DNA from: Owenia fusiformis
Taxonomy: Eukaryota; Annelida; Polychaeta; Sabellida; Oweniidae
Direction of reading: 5' to 3'
Assembly (NCBI GenBank): GCA_903813345.2
Contig: CAIIXF020000011.1
Coordinates: 15,049,754 to 15,113,753 of the forward strand
DNA length: 64,000 bases
Below, in pieces: positions 42,774 through 57,700 of this stretch (the stretch's first letter is position 1; each line of letters starts with the position of its first letter). The position numbers and the translations under genes are program-made. The notes under the pieces were generated by a model, which saw nothing but the letters and a program-made list of their open reading frames with translations, was not told the origin of the DNA and searched no databases.

Positions 42774-45700
42774 ATGCAGAAGAGTCCTGCATGCCCGACC
42801 TGTTACAACATATTTGGTGCTAAAGGTCAGTGAGATTGTTCTACTTTTCTGTTTCCATTTTCGTCTGCCCTTTCCAAATTTCAACTGAAAGTGAAACTGA
42901 AAGTGACACGACTGATATATTAAACTACATGTTCATAGATACCGACATTGATGTTGGCCAGATCGTTTTGCAGTAGGATCTCAAAGACTAATTCAGAAGA
43001 TGTGTCACTACAAATTGGAAAAAAAGTGACCACCTTTCAAAACCTTCCTTATACACCTGCTTTCCTGTGACAGTTGTACTTAAAGACTCACCCCCGCTAT
43101 AAAAGGCCTGAATCAGTTGAAAAAACATGGCTGAATTCAAAATTTAGACAAAATCTGAGCTCACTGACATTTTCCTCATTTTCTCTAGTTATAGAAACCC
43201 TATCACTCTATAAATTGTCACAGTTATCTATGAATATAGGAGGCATTGAAACATGTTAAATCCAGTCCAAGATATTATTTACTTTTGTAATTATTACTGT
43301 TTAATTTCTGATATTGGAACAACTGAGAAGGAGGAGCCTATTTTGAAATGAGCCAATCACAACAGGCGATCCGTGCATATTTAGAGGTCAACAAAAGCAC
43401 ATGGCCTAAAATATCTGCAGTAAATGAAGTATTATTGATATTAACTTACCCTGATCCTGGCTGAGGCATTTCAAGTGATGTGATCTTTATATATCCAACA
43501 GTGATAGTTAATCCAATTACATGCACATAGTCATGTTGTATTTATATGTTATTAATCTTGTAAATAATCTATGGAATGTGGTAAAGTATAAGTATATTGT
43601 ATAATTAAAATATAGAATCCATCCATTTGTTCCAAATATTGTTTTTGTAATTAGTTGTGTAGTCCTTCAAAACTTTTCTTTGTTTGAAGGGATTCAGTGG
43701 ATCATCAATTTCAGTAATGCTGGAATAATCACGGTCTACATTTTCATTCCAGTGGACGACAGCTAGATTAGTTCTTATTTCGAATTGTTGCTTTTTAAAG
43801 ACAACACGCTTATCATGGAAAATATTCAACGTATTGTTGAAGCTCTCAACATAAAATGTGTCCATAGCTTCTGTATAATGTTCAGCGTGTCTATAAATTT
43901 CTGTTTTTTTAATTGATGGTAATAATAATTGTTCTGCAATGGGTGAGGTGATTCTAATTTTCTCTAATCTGTAGTTGATATTTGTTTTACAGCTTGATAT
44001 GGCATCGCAATTTAAATGGTTGTCCTTATAATGGTTTGGAATTTGCTCTAGTTTCATCCTGATTGTATTCGGATTCTTATCACAGTTTCGAATAACTTGC
44101 TGTGCTCTTTTTCGTGCCCCATCGGGTTTGTCTATGAGTTCCGAGTGCCACGTCTCGCCATCTTTATATTTGGGCCCCTTACAAACTTTGTTTATTTCAC
44201 GACTGAATGACTTTGCCGCATGCCATGTGTCATTCTGGTTTAAAGTTTCCTTGCCACCAGGTCCTCTGTGCTCACGGATTATTTTATTGATTGTACCGTT
44301 GTTGTCATGGGCATGAATATTTATTTTAACTTGTTCAGCATCAAAAAATTCATACATCCGTTTAGTACCCAATGCCTCATGCTTTTGAGATGACATTTCA
44401 TCTTCCTTTGAAACATGTTCAGAACGTATAACTCTGTGTTTGTTGTGGCCCAAACATATCACATCACAATCAAACGCATTTCTTCTACCACCATGTCGAG
44501 CATCCGTCATGATATTGATACCATTTGCCTCGACATCAGGATACGTCCCCTTTTCTTCATCTAAGGCAGCTTTGCAAGATTCTTTCATCGCTTCACTGAT
44601 ATGAGAAGATAATTCATTTGTATAAGTCTTCTCTTTTCTCCAACCTAGATGGCCCATACCGACTGCTTTAACAACATTCTCATATTGTGAAGGCAGTAGC
44701 CCACTTGTCAACTGTCCAAAGAAAAAACGAAGATTGACGTAAGCCTCGCTATTTGGTAAGTGGGGTGAGGAAGGCCATCTTACATAATGTTCGCTGACCT
44801 GGCATTTAAATGCAATTGTTGCTGCATGTCCATGTAATACTACTTCTTGCAACTGAAGTTCCGCTTGACATATTCTGCTATGATGTTCAACTAAACTTAC
44901 AAGTTTTTTGACAGTTTTTTCAGTTGTAAAAAATATTGGTTGCTCAGTTTCATGTCTCTCTAGTGGTGTGTACCAAGACTCTGGCTCAAGATTGCCTTCA
45001 GATGATGCTGAAGTATGTGTGTTGCTACTTGCAGATGGCATATTGTGTGTTAGCCAATAGTCTAATGCTATTTCTATGGCATCTACATTGCCATTCAGGT
45101 GTAAAAACTTCTTTATTTTACTCGTTTTTCCAAGCAAAGTTTCCTTCTTCTCTTGACCTCCTGCACATTCAATTGAGAATCTTGAGGAACGCCCATGCTT
45201 TTCTCTATATTCCTTCTTTTTCTTAGCTTTACTTGCCATCATACAGTTTAGGATTGCTACAATGTGTGTCTTGCCTAGTAACTGTTAGTAAGATATGTGA
45301 AAAGGCACAAATGTAACAGTTGAAAACACATGGCAATTTAGGCAAAGGGTGTACCTTAGGGATGTGACAGTGTGGGAAATATATAACCATAATTATATTT
45401 ATTTTAGTTATTAAGCTAGGGAGTGCAAAAATGATAAGCCATATTTTATTGTTGCATTATAACCACATTTCTTTTTTGTTCTTACTCAAATTCTAGCCAT
45501 AATTTAATGATGAAAGTTCAGAAAAATAAAAAATCCAGGTAACTGTTTGCAACTTATGCCATGAGGCACATAAGTGGTACAGCCCCAATTAAAAATCTCA
45601 GAGGTCTAGGATTTGCCTGCTTTCACCACTTAGCTATAAAATTGAAAAATTGGGAAATTCAAGAGATTTTCTACATGCCTCATTGACAAAGTCAGGGAGT

Positions 45701-48700
45701 CATGTTTATTAGTTATCAATCATGGTCACATCAATAGAAACCTAGATTTGGACCTTACAAGAGTTCATGTGGATGTACCATATCATGAACACAGGGGTGA
45801 ACAAATTACACTCTTCCACATATGAAGATTATATGTTAGATTTCTGGTGACATTCAACATTTAATGTACCTTCCCGAGTGAGTATATCTGAGATTCCAGA
45901 TGATGAATCCACCAGAGAGTATTTATTATTAAAACCTCCAAGAATTGGAGAAAGCCTTGGTTTTCCCATAGTAATATACATTTATCAAGCTGCATTTCAC
46001 TGGTCTTTCAGATTCTAAAAACTAAATCTATGATCCAAGAAACAGTGTCATTTTATGTTTGAAGTTCAAGCAGTGAAATGGAAAGCAGAACTTACAGCTT
46101 GAAGATAAATGTAACTGAGGAACAGAGGTTAGTGATAGAATCCCTATATGATCACTATGACTGGAACTTTGACCCCATTGAGGACAGCTACAAGAACAGT
46201 AGGTTGAATAATACAGAAAAAACAGTAAATGTGAATAGAAGAAAAGCAGCAAAGAGGAAAACATCAGCTAGTATCTCTTCAGAAACAGTAGCAATTTGTT
46301 CTTTAGAAACAGTAGCCACTGATTCTTCAACAGAAGACGAAAGTCAAGCAAGTCAGTCAATCAGCATTTTGACTGGTATGATACCACAACATGTATCTAC
46401 AGAGCCTCCGCAGCCTCCTAACAATGATTCCCCTAGTTCTAATGAAGAGTCACATGATTGTCCGCATTGTTTCTGGAACCCATGTGTTGTCAATGAAGCC
46501 AAGTATGAGCCATTTTGGAGGACAACAAATGCAACTCCATCATTGTCAAACATTATAACAAGGAGAAAACTGTACAAGGAATTTTTGAGAATGATAAACA
46601 ATCTAGGACTATGGAGACATCCTAACTATTTAACCAAAAAGGCAGCTTCCAAAAGTAGTGACAGAAGTATAATATACCATAAAAGGGAGATAATGCCCAC
46701 ATGTGTTGTCACACAAGTGAGAGAATGGTTCCCGAATCCACCTGGCATTGAATATAAAGGACATGTTTACCAGTGAATGGATATAAGTTCAGCTAGACTT
46801 ACACAATGAAATATTCTTATTCGGATTAATTAAATATAATAGTATACAGATTAACTATAGTAACTACTATTTGGATTATATGCTCTTATAATATTGTTTA
46901 GTGGATTATTAAATGAGAAACCAATGCATATACAGGCCTGTCAACTGTCCCGCAATTTGCGTATTTGTCACGCATTTGCTGAAGAATTTGAAGTCACGCC
47001 AGTTTTTTTTGCGTGACAGAAAATGTCACGCAAATACGCATTTTACCTGGTAATTGTCAAGCAAAAATATTTCTGTAGAAAATTTTTCAAAACATGTTTA
47101 CGATACGGTAAAAATACGAACGTCGGAAGAAAAACGAACGCAATTTGTTCGGATTTGTCACGCGAATCCCGTATATGTCACGCATGTTAATTGGAAATTT
47201 TCGTACCTACCCCCCCCCCCCCCCCCCCCCCCCCCCGTTGATGACACCGCGAGCGTAGCGAGCGCGAAAAATTTGAGGTGATCAAAGTTTGGCAAAGGTG
47301 CTCAAACTTTGGCCAAAGGTGTTTAAAAGTTGGCCAAAGGTGTTCAAAATTTGGACAAAAGTGTTCAGATTTGGACTTAGGTGTCCAACATTTGTAAGTC
47401 ACTCATATTAGGTGGTCCCAAGTTGACAGCCCTGCATATATATGTGAGTACAAAATTTTACTGCTATGTTATTGTTTACTATTTTGGTGGCCATTTTTAA
47501 AAATCTTGTTTTGAAGGCTGTGATTGGCTCAATCGGTGTGAATTTCTATTGGTTAATGAAAACTACTTTTTGATTGGATAACAGGACCCAGGGTCTTGGT
47601 TCTGTGTCTTTAATTTATAGCTGAGATCTTCATCTTTCTATTTCTACTTGTTTGGTTCGAGTAAATAACCTATGGACGCAGTAATTTGACTTTTAGACTA
47701 ATACGGCAAATATTTTTCCCTTGATCTGGTCTCTTGTGTGTCCAAATATCATTGTAATTCTGACGTCACATTTCTGGAATCACAGGAGCACCATTCAGAT
47801 TTGAACAGACAAGAGCCCGACGATAAAATATCACTGTTTTGGCCTCTAATCAATGCAGTATTGCTTGAATAACGTTCATTGGTGATAAATAGTTAAAGAA
47901 TAACAAGACGCTTCGAATTATGGGGGTACTTTGAATGAGGTATGATTTGTCTCATATTTTTCGGAAATGGCTGCAAATCGTCATTTTTAAAATTTAGAAA
48001 TTTTCTTGGTGTCTTATCTTGAGGAATATTTATTGAGCTACCGATCCTACTACAAAAGAATCTGGCCGGGATCTATGGATGCCGACAAGATCAGAAGCTC
48101 AATAACATATTCATAAATAAACATTCCTCCAGATTTGTCACCCTTGTCCAAACTGAAAGTGCGGTTACTCTTTTGACTTCCAGTTTGGACTCCCGTTTTT
48201 GTTTGGTCATAATCACTGAGTTGGTGTACATTTCCCCTTATTTTTTAACTTCAGTTGAGTCTCAAGACTTTAAGCATTATTTTGATGTTTTGAATGGATT
48301 ATGCATGTTACCGAAATGATGCCAAAATGAATGTTGATCCAGATTCAATGGAAGAAAAGTGCTGCATGCATAAAGAACTTACTTTGTAGGCTAACGTCCA
48401 TAAAACCATTCAGAAAATATTTCCCTCATTGTAGACAACAGAGCACAGGGCAACCGTACACCCCTGTTGTTAAGATGTGGTCATACATTCTGTGAAGGAT
48501 GTATCGTGAAGCTGGCCAAGTTGAAGAACAATGTCGTCCAGTGTCCAACATGTCAGGTAAAAACAGTTCAACCATATTTCATAAAATTGGCATTTAAATG
48601 GCACTTTTCAGTGAGTCTTGTTATGTCCATCCTCCTAAGCAGGTGTCCAGAATCCGTACCTCCTTCTTATAACCAAATTAGAAGCGCACGATTAAACTGA

Positions 48701-51700
48701 ATCACATGATCTAATTATGCGCCGATGAGGTATACATGATTGCTGTCGTAGTGTTGTTGGGGAAATGCTAACTGCTTATATCAGGGGGTAAAAAGAAAGA
48801 AGATATTCTGGATTTTGAAGCCTTGTGATCGTAGGATGTGTTTATGTCACCACCAATCTGTTACGACATTTTTTATACTATAGCACTATTTTTGAGACTC
48901 AGTCTCAGTGTTCAGTATTAGTGATTGGCAATCAGCTAGCTGTAGTTGTTTTGTGTTTGCTAAATACTTTTGTACTCTAAGTTCTAACCATTTGTAGTTT
49001 GGTGATGAAATTTTGTCTCTTTAGTGCTTTCTTGGTAAGCTGGAAGAAAATAAACATCCCACCAAATAAGTTTTGAATAGGATAGATGTGTAAAAAATTA
49101 ATCAATTAGGCCTAGTGATTACCATACAGATACGTATAAAATAACTTTCTTAAATGTCATTTATTTTTTCGGAACCGCAATTCCAATTAGCAAATTGTTA
49201 TTGCATCCTGGATTGAATGTCAAATATGTATTGGCATTATAGACTGTGTATTTGTATTGTTTTACTATTCTAGAAAGACACTCCTCTAAAAGATGGCGTG
49301 AACAGTCTTTGGCCAGATATATATGTCCTCGGACTGTTGTCTATTAACAAACGGTATTCAGTTGATCAGTAAGTGTTTATTTTGTTTTTTTAAATTATAA
49401 TGTATCTCAAGTCTTCTAGTAATAGTAAAGTGAGAGAAATCACAACTTTTTTTAAATATATATTGTATTTCTTTATTTCAAATTATTACAATAAACACAA
49501 ATACATTAGCGGCTTTGTAAGGTACATTATAAGCCACTTTTAGGATGATGATTCACAAAACTACATGTAGGTCTGCAAATGATCTGATAGTAATGATACT
49601 ATAAGCATATTAGGTCACTAGACTGCCTGGGGTCCCTCAACACTGGAAATCACAACTTGTTTTGAATAGCACGTTACTTGGGAAATAAAACATAAATTTT
49701 ATGTTTACTAGAGATCTCTTGAAAGCCCATGTTTAGCTTGCCATGCAACCTAAATGAAACCTTGAAAATTATAATAAACACATACTTAAGTCAGTAGAGT
49801 CAGTCATAGCCATCCAAATTGGATGGAGAGAGCAAAACTTGAAATCATTTCAAAAAGCATGCTCATGTTTATTTATATTTCCTTATTTTATTTTCTGAAA
49901 AATGAGATATACAATATGACCCAAAAAAAAGGAAACCAGCAATAGATTGCTTATTTCTCAAATATGAATAATAATAGGAAAATTTCACAGCTAACATCTG
50001 ATAGGTTATGTCTTCTTTCTTATGATACCAAAGTTGTCTATTTTCCTTCACGGATGACTGAGTTATAAGGGATTTAAGTGACCATGTCAGAAATGAGTTC
50101 GTACCACTTTCAGCCAAGTCAATTTCACCATCATAACAAAGTGATAAGTAACAACAAACATCAGGATATCACTCTTTTACTCATTTATTCCAATTAAAAT
50201 TACACATATCATATTTAACACCCCTTTTAAATCCCAATGTCCATTCAAAGTTGTTTTAACCCCAGTGTCCTTCAACATGACCCCCATTCCTTTCAATGCA
50301 AATGTCTGCCCTTGATCTCATCGCACGTACTGCATCCCTGATGATTTGATACTTTGGTATCATAAGAAAGAAAACATCATAATCTATCAGATGGTAGCTG
50401 TGAAATTTTCCTATCATTATTCATATTTGAGAAATAAGCAATCTATTGCTGGTTTCCTTTTTTTGGGACACCCTGTATTATTGAAGATCTAAGATGCAGA
50501 AATGTCCAAATTCATTATCCCCTTTTAAAATGAACTTGCCAAATGGGCCTGACCTTAAAAATCAATGACATGGAATTATGAAAGCAAAAATATAGCATCA
50601 AAATCTCATTAATAAACACACACTTATGAAAGACACTTGTGTTCAACTGGTTTGCTATTCATTTCATATTGATTCATCTATGCTATTGTAATATTAGATT
50701 ATTTTCCCCACAGTGAAAAAATAAAAGCATCCATAGATGTCAACGAGAGAAATAATTACATGTATACAATAGGAATGTTATCAATATTTGCCTCTATATG
50801 ATCTGTCACACTGCATATTCTGGTCTTGATTTTGAGAATGAATGCGAAACGTATTGATATCACCAATATTGTGATCAACTTGATAAGCAGACATCATACT
50901 TTTTTGTCAGCAAAATTCAGTAAAATCACTCAATGAAATAGAGAAATTCTAAAGGAGGTGTGATTATTGTAGGATCAACGTCTAAGTGATCAGTGGTAGC
51001 AGAAAAATATATCCAGATTAAGAAATGTTTTATTAATTGGCAATTTATAGAATTGTCAACATTGCACTAAAATACCTTTTTACAAGATTCAATTTAACAT
51101 TTATTTGATAAATGTTTTTTTCTACTTTAGTGAGTTAAAACTGGCTCCAGCTGGTATGATCAAAGTTCCTCAGAAAAAGAAGCCTGACAATTGCCAGCAA
51201 AGTGAGATACAACCTTGTACTGAATGCAATATCAACTCTGCAACTTGTAGATGTCTCAAGTGTGATTGTATTTTCTGTGGCGTATGCTTTGACAGGGTAA
51301 GTACAGTGAAATTTGTGCATACGAAAACCTCATCTGAATACCTCTCGATGTGAACGATTTTTGCTGTACCGATTTTATAATCTCCCATAGACTTATATTG
51401 AAAAACCTTGAAATGTGAACATCTGCCAGGGTTCTCACTAGGCTTTTAGACTCCGGAGATTATCCGGGGTCTAATGTCTTAAAACCCTCTTGCTCCAGAG
51501 TCTAATAGCTTTTCCAGAGTCTAAAGTGTTTTTTCCGGAGTCTAATTTTACATTCTTGTCACATTATTTGCGGTAAAACTCTAGAGAAAATACATAAAAC
51601 TGGATACAAACAAGTAATAGGATGTCAGAAACCTTTTAAAAATAAATATTGGGATTAAAAATAGCAAGATAATTTGAAGAAGTATGTTGAAAAGTATACT

Positions 51701-54700
51701 TATAGGATATCTCTGATCTCACATGGGGGAGAAGTAGTTGCGACATAGCGAAAAAAGTAGTCACAATACCGCTAAAAATCCGGGTTCTGAAAATTTCCTG
51801 GTGAAAACCCTGTCTGCTAATCTGAAAATTTGGCTTGTCAAGTGGTGTTTGGATAAGAGAGATATTACTGTCCACCGGTCACATCCATTAGTGATGACCA
51901 ATTAAAACAGCTTTTCAAATGCTAGATAGATGTCTCTCACTATGAAAGTTTGACACTTTGACATGAAAAGTATCAAACAGGTGAAAATCTTCTGAAGAAA
52001 GAAAAAAACTTTTGAAGTAATTAAGATCGTTTTACCTCAATGTATTCAACAGTCTTGTAAAGACACTATTTGAAATATTTTCTAGGTTCATTCTCATTCT
52101 AAAGCTCTACAAAAGCATAAGGCAGTGTCTATTGGAGCTGAGGGGGCTATAATGACTGAAAAGTTCTGTTCAGAGCATAATGATCGACCAATAGAATACT
52201 TCTGTGAAGACGATGATTCCTCTATATGTTCTCATTGTGTTATTGTGGGGGCTCACAAAGGACACGCTATATCATCAATGGAAGAAAAGGTACCAGTCAC
52301 GAATCGAAAAATCAATGGCATCATTAAAAAAATAATATTATAGAGTTTTCGATATACAGTAAAACATGTAAAGTGGAACACCTGTAAGGGAAACACCTCT
52401 ATTAGTGGAACACTTCCAAATCCTGTTCCTAGTTATCTTAATGAAAAATGAGCCTCTGTAAGTGGAACACCTCCATATTGAGGTGTACCAAAGGTGTTCC
52501 ACTTACACAGGTTTTACTGTACTTATATTTACTATTGAAGGCTATAAGACCAGAAACACTTGTATTTTCTAGGTCTTGAATCTAAGTCCTGAGTTGTTTA
52601 TGAAGAATATTATATATAAAGTACTAGATCTGAGTATTCATTGTTATAGATTAATCATTTAATAGAAGGAGACATATTTTTTTATTCTTTTATCAAGTTG
52701 TGAAAGAATGACATCTTGGAATATTCAGTTATTGAAAAATGTTTCAGAATCGCCTAGCACTTGATATGCTGGAACCAGCCATGGGAATCGCCAGTGCTAT
52801 TCACAAGCGACTAAAAGTCTCAGAAAAGGTAAATAAAATTGATTAAAAGTTTTTAATACCGTAATATAGAAAAATGTTATATTGTAAAGGAAACAGGACT
52901 CTTTACTCATATTAATTTCAAAATACACCCCATGATCAGTTGATGAATCTATAATAGCAAATACATTGTACATGAATCCAAACTACATTTGCAGTTACTC
53001 AAACTTCTAAAATACAGCTATGGGAACAGTCAGAAATATAAAATATATATATGTATTGGTCAGATTGAACTACGTGTATATAGAATTCTGCTTTGTGTGC
53101 ATAATCACGTTAAAACTGAGGAGACCGTTATTAAATGTATAAAAGCACAATCACGTACTACAAATCAAACTACAGAATGTACCTGTACTTAAGATCTTAA
53201 CTTCTCTTCATGAATATATTTCAGAAACTGAGCAGTGCCATCCCTGATATCAGAATAGAGATGAGTCAACTGATTGATGATGTCAAAACTCAGTTCCAAA
53301 TGTTACATGGAGCCTTACAGGCGCGTGAAGTGGTACTCATTGATCAGATAGAGTCCATATTTATGGCAGAGACTGCACCTTTAGAAGAGATGGTAAGTTG
53401 GAGAATTGGGTAAAATGAAGAATTGAGTAAAATGGAGAATTGAATAAGTTGGGAGAATTGAGTGAGTTGGAGAATTAAGGAAGTTGGAGGATTGAGGAGG
53501 TTTGAGAATCAAGTAAGCTGGAGAATTAAGGAAGTTAGAGAATTGAATAAGTTGGAGAATTGTATAAGTTGAAGAATCAAGTATGTTGGAGAAATTTGGA
53601 GAATTACATGTAAGTAAGCGTTGTCCTTGTCCAGAAGACCTGGAAAAGAACAATGTTTATTATCCCAACGAACGAAGTTCGGTAGGGATATAGTGAAGCC
53701 CTCCGTCCGTCAGTCCGTCCGTCCGTCCGTCCGTCCGTCCGTCCGTAAGATAACTCAAATACAAGTTGACGGATTTTCTTCATATTTAGTGGAAAGATGT
53801 ATATTGGTGAATAGTTGTACGCAAAAAAAAAATTTTTCAAGATGGCCACCGCTTTAAAAATGGCAGGACTTTTTCGCTAAAACCATAACTTTTTCATTCT
53901 AAACCAAAGTAATTAATATTATTGTTTGAAATTTTGGTAGTATATTCGCAACATCTATTTATTTCACATATATTTCGTGTTTTTCATCCTGACCCCCAGG
54001 GGCCGTGTATGGGGGGGTCAGGAAAACAGTAATTTTCGCTAATTTTTAGATCTTTCTGAAGTATAGCTTTATTACACTGTATACTCAAATGAAAGGCAAT
54101 TAAGAGTAGATTGCAAATATTGTATCTTTTTTCTGATTCGAGCCTCGTAAAATTCAAAATGGCCGTCTAATGTACGATTTCGCAATAATTTTTCGATCCC
54201 TTCAAAGTATGGCTATATTATACTCAAATTGAAGGAATTTTGGAGTAGATCACAATTATGGTATTATTCTTCAGATTTGTACCTCAGAAAATTCAAAATT
54301 GCTGCTTTGCAGGAATTCGCAATTCTAAAATTTTAATTTTTCAATTTTAACCAAAGTAATGAGTATAATTGATTGGAATTCGGTAATTGATATTTTGTTC
54401 GTTGGGATTTGCTACTCCGCGGAGTTGCCATTGTCTAGTTTTTCAAGATAGAACTGGAGGTAACTGTACCTATGAACATTGATAATTCAATGACCTGACC
54501 ATTTATGGCTTTTGCACTTGACTGAATAATACAATTTGCAATAAAATGGGTGAAAGTGGAATGCCCTTGATACCCCAGAATAGTGTTCCACTTATGGAGG
54601 TGATCCACTTAGAGTGGTATTCTACTTTGTAACTTCTTGTTGTATATTTAATTCTATTTCAGAAAGTGAAACTGAGTGAAGAAATACGAGACATGTCAGT

Positions 54701-57700
54701 TACACTCGGGGAGAGCTACAAAGCGTTACATAATGACAAACATGTGTTTATGAATGCTAACACGATCTTGGAAAAACTGAACAGTGTGAAGACATTCCCC
54801 TGCCATGTCATGTCTACAGATGACAGCCAGGATATAAAGTAAGAAACAGATTTACTTACCCTAATCAAGATCTTGAATTTATCGTAAGATACATATGTAA
54901 GATAATCCTTATATCTACCTAATAAACCGTTAAATCAGAATATGAAATAAGAAAATCAGAAGGCTACATTTCTGCCTTGAATTAGTTTCTTTGAATGGCC
55001 ATGGAATTTACATTTGAGATCATTAAGTTTTTACCATTGCCCAACTACAAAATTGTAAAATAATGCATTTTGGTCAGAGCGTAGGGTGGCTAGCTGATTG
55101 AGCTTCAGAATAAAATTAATCTTCATCAACCCGAAAGTATTCATTGTAATTTATTCTGACTCGAAAGAGAAAGTGTATTTGTTCATGTCAGATCTAAACC
55201 CACTGAAACAGAGTGTGCTTTTGCATATTTATGAGTCAAATTCAATACATTTTCATTGTTTTTGAAAGGAAAAGAGTTGCATAACTACTCATGAGAAAGA
55301 TCTGATAAGAGTAACATATTGACATTGAGTCATTTTAAATTCATTTTATTGACGATCCATTATTCATCCATCCCATAATGTTAGTGTACTGTTTCCTGTT
55401 GAGTTGTGATACCATTGCTCTTTGGATAAATTGTACCATGCCACGCATAAAGATTTACATTACCCACTTCTACAATAAAAATCCTGACCTTGTCATTTAT
55501 TGAATTTTTTTAAATAAATTTTAGGTTGACCTTTGATGATACTCTACTAAAAGCACTTGAATCACATGGAACCATAGAGAGTGACACAAATCCTCGATTC
55601 AAGATCGTAACATTAAATGAAGTGCCGGAGGAGGAGAGCGAAGATAATGAAAGTGAGGTTGCTGATACGGCAGACACAGAAAGTGTCATGTCTGGAATTT
55701 CTGGCACAAGTGGGGCAGCCTCAGCTATTATTGATGATGTCATTGAAGGTATGAAAAATTGTTATAAAGAACTGTTTCAGTGGGTTAAATAAGTCATTGA
55801 TATCATATTCATTCAATCGTGAATTTTTAGGCAGTATGCTTTGCCAGGGATAAATCCTGTGTTACTTCTATGGGATACTTCATTACACTATAACATGGCT
55901 TATCACATGTTCATCACTGTTAGCAATTGGAATACTATTGTTGGAACATTGTCATGAAGTTAAAGACTAAATATTTTAATGTCTCCCTGTCTGATTTACC
56001 TTCTGTGCAAGTGTTTTAATGGGGCGGAGAGAGGTGAACTGCCAAAGTAAAGTTCATATTATGTTACCACCACAAGTGATGAGTCTCCAACTTTTTTGTG
56101 GATGATGTTCGGTGGTTAGTGTTCAGTGTCTGTAACAAATGGTAGGTGGTGACATTTTGCATGTTAATGTTTTTTCTAATTCTTATTTAAGATGACACAA
56201 GTGACAGCTCCAGTGCTACAGGCAGCCATATTGCACACAGGAAAACTCTGGGCAAACGTCCTCAAAAACTTCTCTCTTTCTGTGAGTAGAGTACTCTATT
56301 GTAATTCTTTGCCACTCTATATATATATTTGGATTAATTCAGTATTTTTATTGCATTTTATCAATTAATCAAAAACATTGAATATGTCGCTCTCGAGTAT
56401 TTCTAAAAAGCTAAATGTAAGTAGTCATGTATTTTGTATAAATTGCTGGGTGCTGCCTTCTATACATGAACGTAACATATAGTAAAATGAATATATATTA
56501 TGCTAAAGTACATGAGTACTAAAACAATAGTTGGTGTGAACATTCACAAAAAGGTACATACAGCATCCCTCTTTACTTTTGAAACACATTTTACCTGATT
56601 GTATCATATTCCTGGTTCATCAACTATTACTATCATTTTCATCCTCTAGATCTTTGTTAAAAACCAAACCATTTTGTTTTTTATTGATTTCAGTGAGACA
56701 AGAGCTTGTGTACGTGACCCATATCAAGAACCCATGTAACTTTGTCATACAGAGGGTTGCAGATGGGGACAGACTCAGGTCACTGTCAAGGCTTATGAAC
56801 AAATGGTGCGAGAGTCTAGAGGCCAGGGGACATATTCCAAACACAGTCGAACCAGGTATTGTTAATCTGTGGTATTTGAACAGCAGCAGGCATGACAAAA
56901 TTGGTGGTTTTCAATAGGTGTCTATGCCAAAGTTGTCTGTTGTTTTAAAGAATTTTGCAATGGTTTCCATGTTAAGATTATATTTTCAAATAGCAAGGTT
57001 TCTTTGTCAAATTTATAAACCCATTAGCTTATATTGAGAACAGTTTTCAACTTCTAAAATAAAATAAATTGGCATCTTTCTATGATGGGAAGTATTTATA
57101 TATGTAATTTACAAGTATTTTATGTGTAAGAAAAGTTACAGGCACCTTTCATATTTGCATGTTTCACTAACAGTTTGTTGGAAAGATTGATTCAAAATTT
57201 TCAGAAAATTTCTTGATATAATGTGAAAATCTAGAACCAATTTTTGGTTGGTTCACTCTGTGTCTTGTTAATTATCACTACATGTAGTCTTTTTCCAATT
57301 TAGATGATCTGGTGCTAGCAAAGTACAATGCAGATAATAACTGGTATAGAGCAAGAGTGAAGCGTCTTACCACTGACCCTGCCAACATGGAGAATTATTC
57401 CAGTAATATGGTAGAGGTCTATTATGTAGACTATGGCAACTCTGAGACTGTGGCTGTATCTAGGTAGGTCTGTTGTGTAGACTATTGCAACTCTTTGACT
57501 GTTGCTGTATTTTGCATTGGATCTGTTATGTTAGACTATGGCAACTCTTAAACCAAGCCTGTTAACTGACTGTATCATCTAATTAGGTCCACTGGCTGAT
57601 CCAGAAGCTAACAAGGAGGCGGCCCAAATTTTGAGGTTGGAAAAATGTCCACGCTTACGCGCCAAATTTTCTTTGGGCCCCTTAAATTGATAATTGGGCC

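Larger units (their letters stand above)
42774..48556 (+). other. RING finger of RNF17, split by a 5.6-kb intron
   Basis: Exon 1 gives MQKSPACPTCYNIFGAK (cysteines 1 and 2), donor AAAG|GTCAGT. Exon 2 gives LLLRCGHTFCEGCIVKLAKL and then VVQCPTCQ (the C-x-H-x2-C-x2-C and C-x2-C pairs). The junction makes Asp from G+AC. The Cys/His order is that of a C3HC4 RING. Confidence 0.85.

Noticed and set aside
47054-47281. Frame with a proline run
   Set aside because: The prolines come from the C homopolymer in the MITE at 46933-47434.
53381-53653. Minus-strand 90-codon SNFLNSP-like repeat frame
   Set aside because: Antisense of the 17-bp minisatellite.
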